From Rhododendron vialii (lineage: Eukaryota > Streptophyta > Magnoliopsida > Ericales > Ericaceae), in NCBI RefSeq assembly GCF_030253575.1, contig NC_080568.1:32763001-32827000 (forward strand): a DNA stretch of 64,000 bases. The letters run 5' to 3'. A program made the translations under genes and the position numbers. Shown one piece after another: positions 1-14,207 of this stretch (position 1 is its first letter; each line of letters begins with the position of its first letter). The notes under the pieces were generated by a model that had not been told where the DNA came from, ran no database searches, and saw only the letters and a list, made by a program, of their open reading frames with translations.

Positions 1-1996
1 ATCAACAATTTGTATGAAATAAACATTGGAGGAGTGGAACTTGAGTTCTTTTATCTTTTTCTGTTTTTTTGGTAATGGATCTCGAGTTCAAATGATTTGA
101 ATGACAAGCGTTTTTTCGGTATACATGCAAGAACACCAAAATATGTATTACTACAATATTTAAGGTGAATTCGAGAGAATTGAGCTCGATATCTAAACCA
201 CATTTGAGTAGACACCCACGCATTTGGACTAAACTTGCAAGTTGTGAATTATTAGGTGAATTAGGAAGGAATTCACCAGAAGAATTAAATCTCTCTTGAG
301 AGGAGTGCAAATTCACCTCCTTTTATGCATTGGATATGGTCAACAAATTCAAAGCTACACTTTGTCCTTGTTTTTATTTTATTTTTGTCTATACATTTTT
401 AGAGGTCAATAAGTTAACAACTAATGGGCGTTTGAAGTCTCTCCGTAGACTCAAACATCAAAGCAGAGTGAAAACTGAGAGATACAACCAGATGAGCTAA
501 GAATCACATCTATCAAAGTTACACTTGAGACTTCGAGGATTGCAATTTGGAATGTAAAATGGCTAATACCTCTATAATAGGGGAAATAGCTAAAAAGGTG
601 CTACTTTTCTCCAAAGAATGCCATCTGAGTCCTATGGAAACTTTGGTAAAAATTAGTTCAAATGTCCATAGAAATGGAGACAAATAACCCAGTAAAATGT
701 GTTCCAAATCCAACCAATTTTGCGGCAGGGGAAAGAGGAAACTCCAAAAGATGGTGTTATTAGAAACAAATATGCTTATAGCTGAAAATTTATAAGGGTT
801 GGGATGAACTGTAATCATTATCATCATTCACCGTATAAATCATTCTACATTCACAATGGCACGTAAATTTTCGACAGGTAAAAAATTGGCTCAAAGAATA
901 ATGCTAGAACAACTACCAGGAGCAAGTAAATGAATAACTATAAAAATAAAAGGGACTTGTCTATAACATATGCCCATGACAAAATTCCTCGTGCTACAAC
1001 ATCAACCACAGCAGTGTGACAACTGGTCCCGTAATAATCTTTTTTCAGGCAAACCTAGAAAGAAACAGAAAATAGACAAACAAATAAGTACATATATCAT
1101 GAAATTCAGAATAAACGGGGAAACAAATGCCACTGATTGACGAGGCAAGTCCGAGAAAATCGTGTGGAAAGTATTCAGCCGGTAGATATCACTTGCTGTC
1201 TTATTCCAGTAAAATCCATTTTGCACCAAGAACTCAATAAAAATTGCATTCTCGACTCCTAGAGATTTTGGGGGCGTTTGGTTATCATTGTTTATGTGCT
1301 TATTCTGTGTCTAAATCTTGTGTCTGATTCGGACTCAAAATAAGCAAATGAATAATGATATAACCAAACATGCACTTAATCTTCCAACTCTCAGAAGACC
1401 TGTACACATTGGCAGTCGAGTTTCTAGTCAGTAAAGATATAATTTAATGAAACAAACTTGTTTTCCACAACTCAAATCTTCTCTAGTCAGGTACATACCA
1501 CCAGAATCGAACGACAAAAAAAAAGGAGCGTTCCAATACCCCAACATCTGAAATCCTCATTAACATTCTTCAAATGCATATTATCATGTAATCTTATGTG
1601 AAGGTACTAGGCATCGTGATGTCATCTGAGAAAACCTAAAAGCTCCCATTCCAAAATGTATATGAAGTCTTTATATTTCCTGAATGGACCAATTTAAGAG
1701 ATAAATATATACTCCGAATGATCGACAAAGGGAAATGAGGCCTCCTAGATTGAAGAGAGTATCCAACAGCACGGTCATGGATCTCAACAACACTGCGGAA
1801 TATACTCTAATGCAAAGGATACAGCCGAAATATCCACTGCATTTTCTAATACATGTTAATGATCCCAATCCTCATTAAGGATGCATGCAAAAGATGGTTT
1901 TTGTATTTAAGTAATGAAAAAAGAATTTTCCCTTTCAAGCAGCAATTGTGTTCAAACCTTAGCAAACGAGATTGATACAACAGGGACTGACTGTCT
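1..1996. other. Intergenic region 3' of the beta'-COP gene
   Basis: I see no credible coding exon here. The short open frames lack family resemblance and splice context. The first part of the minus-strand beta'-COP 3' untranslated region probably lies at the high-coordinate end. A small inverted-repeat element at 1270-1374 is listed separately. Confidence 0.5.
1270..1374. repeat. Small foldback MITE
   Basis: The left end (GCGTTTGGTTATCATTGTTT, then GTGCTTATTCTGTGTC) is matched by the reverse complement of the right end (ATGTTTGGTTATATCATTAT, then TTTGCTTATTTTGAGTC). The two arms of about 40 bp nearly close on each other, giving a hairpin-like element of about 105 bp. The GCGTTTGG-type terminus is common in plant hAT-like MITEs. 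I could not define a target-site duplication. Confidence 0.5.
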
Positions 1997-2025
1997 TCAC
2001 TGGCCCCCATGACGTGGTGTTAGCA
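1997..2025 (-). CDS. Alternative last coding exon of beta'-COP
   Basis: Upstream, the final coding exon of the main gene contains a donor (TGGG then GTACGA, GT at 2836-2835). An acceptor lies at 2027-2026 (TTTTGCAG). Joining them completes a codon and gives the ending EEW-VLTPRHGGQ followed by TGA at 1997-1999, in place of [13 protein letters not shown]. As I recall, Arabidopsis beta'-COP has an isoform ending in VLTPPQE, so the VLTP match is unlikely to be chance. This isoform would be 919 residues. If the intron is retained, translation ends at 2805. Both forms lie beyond the alpha-solenoid, in the acidic tail. Confidence 0.6.
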
Positions 2026-2804
2026 CTGCAAAACAGCAAAAAAGAGCACAAAAAGAATTCAGACACAACACCACAATGAAGTTAATAGATGTGATGAACT
2101 GCCTGAAACTGCAAAACAAAGAGGAGAAAACCCTTAAAGTGAAAACAGTGACAGAAACAGGTCAAAGAAAATAAAAAGCATAAAAAAAAATGCATTTAAT
2201 TGCAAGTTAAATAGGGTATTAGAAACCGAAACCAGGCCCCTATGGAAACACAGATCAAACCCACATTGCTCTAGAAATGGCACAGCAAGGGCTTTTATGA
2301 TTCTAGAATGCAAGCAACAGCTACGCAACTATTGCCAATATATGACCGGGTATGAGAATGCTTGAAGAAACAACCAATCCAATCCTCAGGACTAATGCCG
2401 GGCCAATAACGTGTTTTGTGATGTTTATAGTGACTAATGATGGATTTTTATGTTTCTTTCAGAAAAATTGCAATAGTGCAGTTAAACATAATTTCTGGGG
2501 GTGACCTTTGTTACAATAACCACAATGGGGGACTACATAACTCATGCAATAATATAACCAAGTCAAGGACAAAATAGACCAAAGACAAATAATTGCAATG
2601 GGGATTGCCAATCAAGTTCAACTTAAATCATTAATTCTATGGTACAACCACATGCAATCTTGTATGCGTAACGTGAAACAGGATTTCAAAATAAAACAGA
2701 TGCCAAGTTTTGATAAGAACAAGAGTCAAAAATGGCATATTAGAGAAATTAATTATTCACCAGTGACAAAATTAGGATTTTCACACTGGCCTAACCAATT
2801 GCTT

Positions 2805-5800
2805 TTACGCTGACGGGTTTCCTTCATTATTCGTACCCCACTCTTCGTCGTTACCGTTAACAAGTACGGTGCCATCTGTTGAGTCGGCATCAACCACTAC
2901 AGCCTCTTCTTGCCCTTCGTCTAGTGCCTCTTCTTGTCCCTCTTCTTGCCCTTCATCTAGTGCCTCTTCTTCTCCATCCTCTTCCTCAACCTGATAAAGG
3001 GAAGAAAATTCCACGTTAATGATTTATATGGTTGAGTTAACTACAAGAAAGACAAAGGCCTTTGCCCAGATATGAATGCTAAAATCATCTACAGTGTCGT
3101 AGAGCGAGATTCACATGTCCAGGGGGAAGCAAATCCAACAGAGGGCAATTCACAGTTCGGAAAATTCTGAATCTAAAATATTAACAACTTAAGACAGCGA
3201 AGCTCAACATCACAATTTTTGAAGTCAAGATTAGGTAATTGCATTGTTTTACATACGGAATCAAAGTTATAAAAAGGCTAATGAAATATATACTTGAAGG
3301 AAAAGAGAACCATAAATCTCTATCCAAACTCAAAGTTACCTCGTGATCGAAGCCTCCATTTTCAAGTGGCGTGTCTTCATATATTTGCATATTTCTGAAT
3401 CCCTCTACGAGGTTAACATGTGATCTATCGGTATACTTGACATATTCTTCCGCTGGAGGATAAGTACCCCTAAAATGGAATTGGAGGATGGTAAGTACAT
3501 AAATGCCACATTTCAACTACAACATTTGCAGAATACACTTCCTAGTAATGGCAAAACAAACATTTCAGGAAACTGAAAACATAATAGTCCACAGACAGAC
3601 CACACCTCAAAAGTTTCCCAAGCGATACATACACAAACAGGCCGTGTTGCACATTAGCAGGCAAAATAAAAAAAAAGATGAAATTTTGAAAAATGGAGAA
3701 TTTGGGATCGACAAGATTGGGCAATAAAAAATATAGACTTCAAGGCAGATGATTCCTTCTTAAGAAAGAAAAGATGATGAAAAATGGAAATGCAGTAGAA
3801 AGCCATGTAATTTAACCTTGTTTCTGCAACTTTTGATTCAACTGCAAGAGCAACTTGCCAATCCTCAAACAAATTAGGATACTCTTCAGGATCAGCCAAA
3901 GATTCTGCAGCTTTCGGATTAACCTACAGAACATGCAGTTAATGATGAAGATACATCACCAGTAACAGACTTCCTTCTCCTTATAACTTGTTGCTTTGGA
4001 CAAAAAAATTCCATCTCTGTAACTAATAATGCAAATACAAGTTTCATCAAGTTGAGGAACTACGCTATCCACAAATTTCAAGAGAGCTACAGGTCTAATT
4101 AGCAACCAGGAACATTCCTTGAGAGAACTACCATTAAGGTATTTCCTTTTCCGCTGGGCTTTGCAGAATGCAGGTATCATATGTTTGGTCTAACCCTAAC
4201 TTCCAGCATGAATATTTCCCCATAACTAAATCTGTGAAGTTTCTATGCCAGACACTTTTATATTTCTATAGGAGTGTGAGATACACGTCCAACAGACGAC
4301 TACTTTTTGCTCAACAAAATGGGTGGAGGAGGGGGCAACCGCCGTAGCTACTTCCCCTGGGCGTGACCTTAGGGACTCCAAACTTGCAGCGGGTCCCGAA
4401 AGGGATCAATCACCCATAGGTTTCTACCGCCCCACCAAGGAGCGAGCAGAACAAAGCCCCTTTCACACTAGACAACTGATTCATAGGACACTACCACAAG
4501 TAGGTTCGGCACAGCGACTGCGCGGGAAGGAGCGGACACTTAAGTCCAGTTGTTTTGCCCACTCGTCTACCACGAAGGTAGCATAGTTGTCTGTAAACAT
4601 CATTCTGTCAGAAATAAATGGAAGTCGTACTAAACAATTATGAAATTTTGCAGTGTCATGGTATGAATGCGCGTAAGAATTTGATGGATCTTAGACGCAA
4701 CACACCCACAGTTGACACATGTCCAAGTCTACAAAACCTAGGGCCACATTATTCTATAACAATAATTCAGCTGTCAGAAGTTTGAGATTGAATTATTCAG
4801 AAACAATCACACAGACAGTAGAATGATAAGTTACCTTATTCAGGTCTTTTCTCCATATTGCAACTATCTCTGAAACCTTGCTTGGAAGATAAGACCGTGC
4901 CATCAAAGCAGCCTCAGGTATCCGATTGCTGCAAAGTTTCCATTCAGAACAGCATCCAGATGAGAACTAGCCATTACTGCAGGGCTCTTTAGAGAATGAA
5001 TACAATTAAAAGAAAAAACACCTGTCAACCAAAAGCTGCAGGCACTCTTCCAATTTACCCAACATGAATAGACAAAGGAAGGCAACATTGTTTTTTCCAT
5101 GCTCGGTAGCCAGACATGCAAGTTTTGATATCCCTTCCGCATCTCCTAAGGAAGAGTAGAGTAGCAACAAACCACTCAAGTCCATCGCATTTTTCAAACA
5201 GTCCTCTGCCATCTCTAACTGCAATACATCAAAAGGGTGACATTTTAGAAAAGTAGCCCAACAAACAAATATAAACCTTCCATTGACAGGATGATTGTCC
5301 AGAGCAGCACAATTAAAAGTACACGTATGGAACAGAAATGGAATGTGTGCCTACTGAAAAGTAATTTGTAATACAGAAAATAGCGAAATTGTTGAACGGA
5401 AAATCATATCGCCTTCATAAACCGCCAAAGAGAGATGTTTAAACTCAAGCAAGGGAAAGAACTCATCATTCACAATGAATTTTGCAGACATTTCTAGGAA
5501 ACAACAAAATTGCTCCTTGGTCACCACCTTACTGTCGGCGATATGTTTACTCTAACTACAGAAAAGAACATTATGAGAATTGGTGCAGTGGAAATGTTTA
5601 GATGAAAATGTGCAGTTTGACGTGAATGAGAAAGTACCATTCCAGTGGACATGGCTAATTCACCCAACTGCTTCCATTTGGATTCACTATGCGCTCCTGT
5701 GGCAATTTCCTGTCAGCAGGAAATGAAACTTTTACCAGGATGTTTAGAAAGTCAACACAATTCTTCAAATCTTACTTCACAGTTCACACAAACGCTCTAC

Positions 5801-8800
5801 ACAATAAACACTCTAACAATTGCTTAACTCCTTAAATATGCATCTAACAACAGAGCTTACCTTGGCAACATCTAGTTTACCCAGTTGAATGGCTAGCTCA
5901 AATCTGTAGTCAGGGTCTGTAGCTACTTCCAGTGCCTCCTCTATCGATCCCCGTGATTCCAAGAAACGGGCCACGCTAAATAGCAGGTAACATTCTCCAT
6001 TAGGATGCAAGGTACAATTCAGAACCCAAGTTTTGCATCCACACAGAAAACAAGAGAACAATGGGAAAACAGGGAGAAGTAGGGAAAGAGATATACTGTT
6101 ACTGATCCCAGAATCATACACTTACAAAGAAGCCAGTGGCAAGCGTATTGCAATAATACATTAGCAAGGCGGTCGTCTCATAAACTATTACTGAGATATT
6201 CTTAATGGTCGGATTTGTAGATACATCAAGGCTTTATCATGCTTAACACTGCAATTTAAAGATAGTCAGAGGTGAGACACACCTATTATGGTGCTCCTTG
6301 GGAATTGAAGGTAAAATCTCATTGGCTCGCTCCAGGTCACCACGCATCACAAGAGTCTTGTACTCAATCAAGCTAAGAAGTAACGTGTATCCCATAACAC
6401 TACAAGCAAAAAAGCAAGCGGTCAAGAAGTTAATAATGAACATCACAGATGTTACTGCTCCAATAGTATCCTTTAAAACAACACTTACTTGAACTCTTTG
6501 TCAATTAGAAAGACCCTACTTTGATTAGCCATATAACCCAACAGGTACATAGGCCGGTCCAAATGAAACATTGTGGTCACCTGGAAATGTTACAATAAAT
6601 CCGTAAATGGTTTCCTGAATTCCAACAATGCAAATTATATCTGAATATTTGCAATTTTATAAGCACGCATATGATCTTGTACATACCTCACCACCAACAC
6701 AGTAATTAAGTCGCCAGGAGGAGTTGTTGTAAATGAAACAATCCCCGACCCATAATCCAGTCCTGACACGTTCGTTTATTTCATAAAGAAGCTCAAAGGC
6801 ATCTTCAACACCTTGTTCATCTACTGGACTTCCACTATCTAAATGTGCGGAAACCACATCACGCTGCACCATGAAAAACAAAATTGAACCTCATGCATTG
6901 CAAAAACCAACAATTCACACCATTGCCGAAAATTCATGGAGAAGAGCTGGTCTTCTGCAGAGATTTTGTACGATTATCGAACAAATGAGAAGATGGGAAT
7001 CCTTACATTGTACTTAAGTATGTAGAATGATGTATCACTGGCTATTGCCACCAAATCACCACTATCAGCCCAGTAGAGGTTCTGAAAAAAGTTAAATAAA
7101 TGAGAAAGAGAGAATAAATAGAACATTACAGTTTCTCAGCAGCATAACATTATAGCTGATAGGAAATAAGAGGGCATCTTACTACTTACTTTGACATTTA
7201 CATCAATCCGTCTAATCAACCTGCACTCAGCCCAATCATAGAAACAAATAAAGTCATTTGAGCACATCGCTAATACAGTTCCACCATATATACGATCAGC
7301 GGTAAATGTTGGCCGGATACTCTTCCTTTCCTGTAAAATACCACTTTCATTAAAATTATCCAATTGCCCAAAGACAGTTAGAATCAAGCTAAACAGCAAT
7401 ACGTTCTAAGTTGCAAAGGTGCCAGCTTCCATACTGAATTTCCAAGAACTACAAACACATTTAAACAGGAAGCCATGCGAGTAAAACGAAGATAAGTGAG
7501 AATAAGTTAACAAAGCCAAGAGCTAAAGAACAAAAGACACAAGAACCAATTTTTTTCAGCAATCTTCAAAACAACTTCCCCAACATTCCTTTGATAAAAT
7601 TCAGGAGTGATCAATTTGATCCCTTTCTGTATCTCTTAAAAACATAAACCATGGATTTAAGGTGATGTCAACAATTGGGCATACGAACCTGAAAACTTTT
7701 ACTGAAGATTTTGATCTTTGACGTACTTTCTCTAACAGCATATTCACCATCAGATGACCAAACAAATTCCAATGCTGAACCAAATGACCTATTTCTCCAT
7801 GCCAGGGCTGTATATATGATGTACTCACCATCTCCACAGACAACAACAAACCTCCCATTGGGATTGTGCTTCAAGCTCTAGAAAGCAAAATTTAAAATTA
7901 GTTAGAATTAACCATGATGCCACTAATGTAGATCCCAACAGAATTCTTTTCTCATAGTTTCAAAGCATATAATATATGTTAACAACTGCTGTTTTTATAC
8001 AAGGAAGTCACATGATAACTAGCAGAAGATAAGCATGGTTGTTGGAATGTAGGACCACAATAATATCAGGAGAAAGGACATGAATTATTTTGTAGAACTT
8101 CACTAAGGAGTGAGGTGTCTGACGCACATAGAAGTAGTTAGAGTCGCACGCAATGTAAACAATCAAGTAAGCTATGCCAGAGGCACAAAATGGCAATTAA
8201 AACATGTTCACCAACTAGGTAAAAGAGAGATTATATGTTGAGATTAATGAGTGCCACCTGTACACAAGATACAGTATCCAATGAGGATAGATGCAAACTT
8301 AGAGGTTGCACCAGTCAAATGAGAAAAAAGATGTAAAAGATAATTGTGTCTAATCTAAAACAATTGCACCATAAAGAGAGCTATAATAGGAGTAACGTTG
8401 GAGGCACCAAACTGAAAAAAATGCTGACTGAAACAACAAGATCAAGTGCCGGTCCAGTCCACATTCAATTCTAGGAGGAGGTTGGGCTGGAAACAAAGAT
8501 GACTTCCAATTTGTACTCAAATAAAGTACCCGCAAATCTAAGTGTTCACCCTTGAGAATGACTGCCAAAGACTTTTTACGTTTCTCAAACATGGTTCAAG
8601 TTCTGCAAATCATCTATGAGTTTCATTTTGCATATAAAAACAGGAGAGCACCATATATGACTCCAAACTGACAACTACACACCGTCTTACTACAATGATA
8701 CTTTCGTCAAAAGAAAATTTCAAATAGACGACAAAGTACAAACTAGTTCATGGATTAACTCTCTCCCATCAGGACAACAAGAATGACCGGTAAAATGTAC

Positions 8801-11800
8801 ATTAAGCATAAAAGTAGTCAAACACCTAAAGCACGACCAGCTAACTCTTATTATGTGATCACAAATGAACATCATGAAAGTTAATCTAGTAGACATCTTT
8901 GCATGATAAGTATTTGCATTGCAAATCAAATAGAACCAAGACAACATCCACAAGAAGACCACCACGCAAGTATAAAATTTAACTCATCACAAGCCAGACG
9001 AGAGAATATCAAGTACTTCCAAAGAAGGCCAACTCACTTGTGGGTAAAGATCACAGGTCCCCAACTCCTTCACTGCCAAAGGTAATCTTTCTCCATCATT
9101 AACCTGACAAGAAAAAGGGAACAATGGATTTAAACAACACCTGAAGCAAAAAAGATGTCATTCCAGATATAAGGATGTTCAAAAGATGAAAATGCAATTG
9201 AATTAAACCTCATAATCTGCTCCAACACTCTTGATGTTAACAGTCTGTATTTCATTATGCTTAGCCCATATGATTTTCCCGCTATTGTCCATGCTAGCTA
9301 CGGGTTCTTCTCGACCAATTTTTACCATAATAGTTCCTTCATCATAGCCAATTACAATCCTGTAAAAGAGTACGACCGCAATAGAAGATGAGGTCGCAGC
9401 CAGATAAGAGTTAAACACACCCAAGGATAGATGCAACAAATAAATTGTAATGTTCTATTCGAGTCAAGAAATAACTCAGTTCAATCAAGTCTTGTTCCAA
9501 CCTTCAGTTGTTGGCTACTCATGGGATTGAATGATCTTTTATACCTTGCATGACTTATCTCCCAGTTTTTCACATCCACGGGACACCAAAGCTCATAAAC
9601 CTTTTAGTAAGACAAATAACTACCCAATACTCCGTGACCTAAGATGGACATCAACCTCCACCCCCACAAAAAAGAAAAAAGAAATGAGTTAAAAGTAAGA
9701 ATTAAACAAGTACCACTTACCGGCGAGAACCTCTCATATGTCCAATTGCCCAAACTCTTTCAAGACCATAGTTCAGCGTGTTCTCAAGTCTACACATCAA
9801 TCAAAATAGTATAAATGCAAATAATAATTATGCAGTCTGAATTTTCAACTTTTTCTAATAATAACTGCTATACTGAAATCAGTAAAACAAGTTAACTAAT
9901 GGCCACCCATGTTGTATATTTTGTTGGATGTTTACCTAGTGTGCCATACGATAAAGTCCTATCGTGCTTGAAAGCAATAAGAGAGCAAGGTTCGAGGAAA
10001 GTCTACATATTCAAATGTCGGTAATAACTAATAAGAAAGTTTTAGCATAAACTTACCTATAAGTGGTAGCATGCCATATACGAACAGTACCATCCTCAGA
10101 ACCAGTAAGTATAATGGGAAGTTCAGGGTGAAAACAAACAGCAGAAACATTGTGAGTGTGGCCTTCTAGTGTCTGGACACAGCTTTTGGTTTGGTAGTCC
10201 CACACCTATTTCAATGAATATAGCCACAAATACTTTTCAAATTGCATATGTACAAACTTAGGAAGGAAGAGGAGAGAAGAAAATATAATGCAAACCTTTG
10301 CTGTGTGGTCATCAGAACCAGTTATAAGATAAGGCTTATCACCACCTGTGAAGTAATCAACACAGTTTACACCTTTCAAATGTGCATCCAATGTAAAATT
10401 TGGGTCAGGGGAGCCCAGATTCCAAATCTGGAAAGAGAACAAGAACAAAAGAAAAAGAACTCACAGTGAGGGATTGGTTCTACCAAATCATACAGGCATC
10501 GCTGCTCAGATAGAAAATTCAACCCTTACCTTTATGGTGCGATCCAGAGATGCACTAGCGAATGTGTTGGTATCTTTCGGATTAAATGTGACTTGCATAA
10601 CATAATGGGAATGACCCTCAAAAATTTGAGTACACAACCAGCCCTTGTCCCAATCCCAAAGCTTTATAAGCATGTCATCAGATGATGACAACACATAAGG
10701 TAGGGTAGGATGAACAGCCACACACCTAATATAATCGGTGTGTGCCTCAAATACTTTGACCTTATCCATCGTATTGTAATTGTATACACGAATAAACATG
10801 TCATCAGCGCCAGCAACAACCCACTGTTTGCGTGCAATGAACTTGGCAGATCTAACTGCAAATCCATAGAGTAGAAATCAGAGAACAAGAAAAGACCGCA
10901 TCAAGGCGAAAAATGCAAGAAAAATTTACCAGTTGACCAAACAAATAAATAATGTGAAGTGTGAGTCACATACCTGGTAACTCGGTCACCTCAAAAGACT
11001 TCACCATAGTCTGAGAATAGAAAAAGAAAGTTAAATTAGCATCAAATGATCAGAAAATTACTACAACTAAATAGAAGTCATCACAACTTTACTGTTCCTT
11101 GTGGCTTTGGGGTGTGACGGGGAGTCTAAATTCTTAGACTTAAAGAACATTTCAATTCCCTAATATAGCAAATACAACAATATCCGGTGTCTGTCGACAG
11201 AAATAGCAGGTAGCACAGAAAAGGCTGCCAGTACAACCATGTCCGCTGTCTGTCGACAGAAATAGCACATATCACAGGAAAGGCTAAAATAAAATTAGCC
11301 ACCAGCTACAGAGTGATCTAGGACATGCTCGCCCGCAAGGCCTTCAAAACGATTTGTATGTGAAAAGACCTCTCATGACAGCATTGGAACTAGTAAGAAA
11401 TGCTTCAAAAGAGAAACTGGGAGCATTTTAACCAAATGTGCTGACATAAATAAATAGAGCTCGTAAGTTGAAGCGTTATTATATAAGAAATCTCACGAAA
11501 ATTGGCTTCCGTTCAGTTGATATGCCACCCTCTATAAAGTTAACTAAACACAAAATGGATCAACTGTGTTTGAGACAAATGCCGAAGTCTTCTATTCTAT
11601 GCAATACAAAATGTCAGAGAAAAGTGGTACCCTAAGTATCTTCTTTAGCCGAATATGGAAGTTTTATTTGGTCATTTCAATCAAGAGGGCTCATGAGACC
11701 AAGTTCCACCATCCCAACCAATTTGCGATGGCAGAGCTTCACTTTTTAAGCTCAAGGGTTGTGTGTCCGTCAGTACACTTGCTGTGACCCAGATTGCCAA

Positions 11801-13693
11801 GGCTCCCTGAAGCTTGAGACCCATATGAAAGAGAAGAGGTGAGGGAGGTGAAGGTTGCAAGCTTATGAACCCATGAACCTCTCCGTATCACTTGGTGGGT
11901 AGTGCAGACTCAAACAGACAATATTGCACCATGCAAGGCATAGTCATTGTGACTGACATCAGGCTAGCACCAAAAGAGAAATGTGTTTGGACAATTTCAA
12001 TATGAATGCGGAATGAAGAAGATATCGTATTAAGCCGGTCGGATTGTTATAAATGGAAACAAAGCATGCAACAAGTAGTAACGCGGGCTCGATCAAAGAT
12101 GCTCGAATGGGTCCACATAGAGACGAGGTTGGGTAGGTCCATGTGGGCAAATGTTATGAATATGATAACGTTCTTGGGTACTTACCCGAGAGACAAGCAC
12201 GAGGAGCTTAACATCCTGGAGAGATCTACCAAAGGATTATATCAACTCTTAAGTGGTGTTTAAGTTTAACAAGGTAGGAATCTGCGGCCACGGTATTATA
12301 CTTGTTACTTAGAGCAACAGGTCATAAGCTTATTTTAAATGGCAAGCTTAGCAATAGACTATCAAATCCACATAGTAAGAGGAATGTGCTATACATCTAT
12401 GCAATTGCAATACATACTTTGGCCAGGTCTCCTTCTGATGGTAAAACGTGTTTCGAATATATTATTCATTAGCCTAGTGATATTTGACCAGCAAAGGGTG
12501 CAAAATTGCAAAAACGACCTTGTTTCGACAATACTAATAGAAAACACAATAAGAACTGCAAATTACGAATAATAGTAATTACTGGGATTTCAATTTACTC
12601 CACAATAACAAATCAAAAAAAGAAAAGAAAATCGCATTCAGAAACACACAGAAAAAAGAAAACATGCGGGTTTGTCACAAGAAACATGGCATTGTAACTT
12701 GTAAGGCATTAGAAGGCACATATCATTATCCAGTGGGATGGATGGTAGCTTAACATTCTTTTCTAGCATACAGCATAACTGTTGCATACCTGAGACTGGT
12801 AATTCCAGATGCCAACAGTCCCTGAATACAAACTTGCTAGAATCCTGCAAGGTCAAAGCATCATGTCTCGCTCGTCAGAATCACCACAAAACCGTTTAAC
12901 CAAAAATCACAAAAATGATTTCCCATGTTCTAAGAACCCGTCCGCTCTAACATAAAAGGTTTTAATAAACTCAATGCTAATTAGTTTTCGTAAGAAGGTG
13001 TATGCATTCTTTTACGCAGGACCCCTGAAGAGGGCACACACAGATACCTCTCAAGTTAACACACAAACATATCAATTGAGCATAAAATTTAATCTTTATG
13101 ATCTTTAAATACAAGATTCGAATAAACTCAATGATAATTAGTTTTTGCGACATTTTTTTATGCCGGACCTATAAAGAGGGCACATGGCAGTACCATTCAC
13201 ATTAAAAACAAACAAACATATTAATCGAGCAAATAAAGTTAAAATACCATGGCTCGGTCGGATGCAGATCCACAGACTTTACTCTCTCTGATCTCTGAGC
13301 AAGTTTTCTCTGATCAAGCAACAATAGTCAACAACATCAAAATCTCATAAGTTAAATCCACACATGACTTCAACAATTCTTCCAAATTCACAAGAATGCT
13401 ATAATTACCTTTATCTCCAATCTGAGAGGCTGCACCAGATCAAAACAAACACACGAACAGAATCAGTACCGCATTCTAACGCTAGATCTCGAGTTAATTC
13501 AAATCTCAAACCGATAATTCCAAGCACAGCATTCAAATACACGCGCAAGAAAACGCAATTGCGTGACAGTCATAAACTAGCACGAGTGAAATAGATGTTC
13601 AGATCGAATTAAGTAACGACATTCGCGCCAGATCTAATATACGCACAACTGTGAATGGATTTGAATAACGAGAAGGACAAAGCGACTTACCAT
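2805..13693 (-). CDS. Coatomer subunit beta' (beta'-COP, COPI coat)
   Basis: This encodes the COPI coat subunit that, with alpha-COP, forms the vesicle cage and recognises dilysine sorting signals on Golgi-to-ER cargo. I assembled 24 coding exons: 13691-13693 (ATG only), 13409-13429, 13248-13309, 12790-12844, 10974-11010, 10530-10855, 10296-10427, 10057-10205, 9721-9789, 9209-9359, 9038-9103, 7689-7877, 7190-7330, 7007-7081, 6687-6863, 6489-6580, 6283-6399, 5861-5975, 5638-5709, 5022-5218, 4835-4928, 3817-3923, 3340-3469 and 2805-2990. They sum to 2763 nt, or 920 residues, and every junction keeps phase. The N-terminal WD40 propellers include [12 protein letters not shown] and [11 protein letters not shown]; the alpha-solenoid contains [17 protein letters not shown]-like sequence (here NAMDLSG). 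The acidic tail has a repeated EALDEGQEE unit. The length equals the plant family's usual 910-920 residues. Confidence 0.96.
4265..4590. other. Possible organelle-DNA insert in a beta'-COP intron
   Basis: This roughly 320-bp block in the intron between the exons at 3817-3923 and 4835-4928 is much richer in G and C than the intron around it, with runs such as GGAGGAGGGGGCAACCGCC and GGGTCCCGAAAGGGATC. Its texture resembles plant mitochondrial intergenic DNA. It has no exon signals and no recognised protein. A nuclear mitochondrial insert is my best guess; a different transposon piece is possible. Confidence 0.4.
11171..11289. repeat. 59-bp imperfect tandem duplication in a beta'-COP intron
   Basis: Two units, starting near 11171 and 11230, share CTGTCGACAGAAATAGCA and a following CACAG(A/G)AAAGGCT. 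The intron lies between the exons at 10974-11010 and 12790-12844. This is about 1.8 kb and otherwise holds nothing I can identify. Confidence 0.6.
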
Positions 13694-14207
13694 TTTGATT
13701 GGATCGGGTGAGATCCAGGTGAGATCGCGGTAGAATAACCGACAGTCTCAGCTGCCGCAAGACGATCCTCGTTCGAATTGCTCTCAAACTGAAGAGTGAT
13801 AAAGCGCGGGCACAACGTCTAGAGAGAGACAATTCTGGAGAGAGAGAAAGAGATTTGTCTTTGTAACAGAGCAACGCTTGCAAATGGAGTACGTGAGGAG
13901 AGTTGTACAGTGGGGGAGATGGCATTGGCAATTGATAGATGCTTTGTAGTTACGAAAACCGATTGGGCTAAAATTACACTAACCGCCCCTGAGGTTTACG
14001 GAAGGTCCATTATTACCCTTGAGGTTCTATAAATTTCGTTCTTTGCCTCAAGACAACTTAATCGTACTACAAAATGGGCCATACAAGTCTCCTTCTCTTA
14101 TTTTTTTTGCCTTCCCTTTTTTGGTATAGCGGTAATTGGTGTCCGGGTCAACTTATGGACACCTCGACAAATGCCACCCCGGTCTATTCAAAGATAGGTC
14201 ATCCACG

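Noticed and set aside
12006-12263. 85-residue plus-strand frame in a beta'-COP intron
   Set aside because: Lies opposite an intron of a housekeeping gene, has no recognised domain and no supporting signals.
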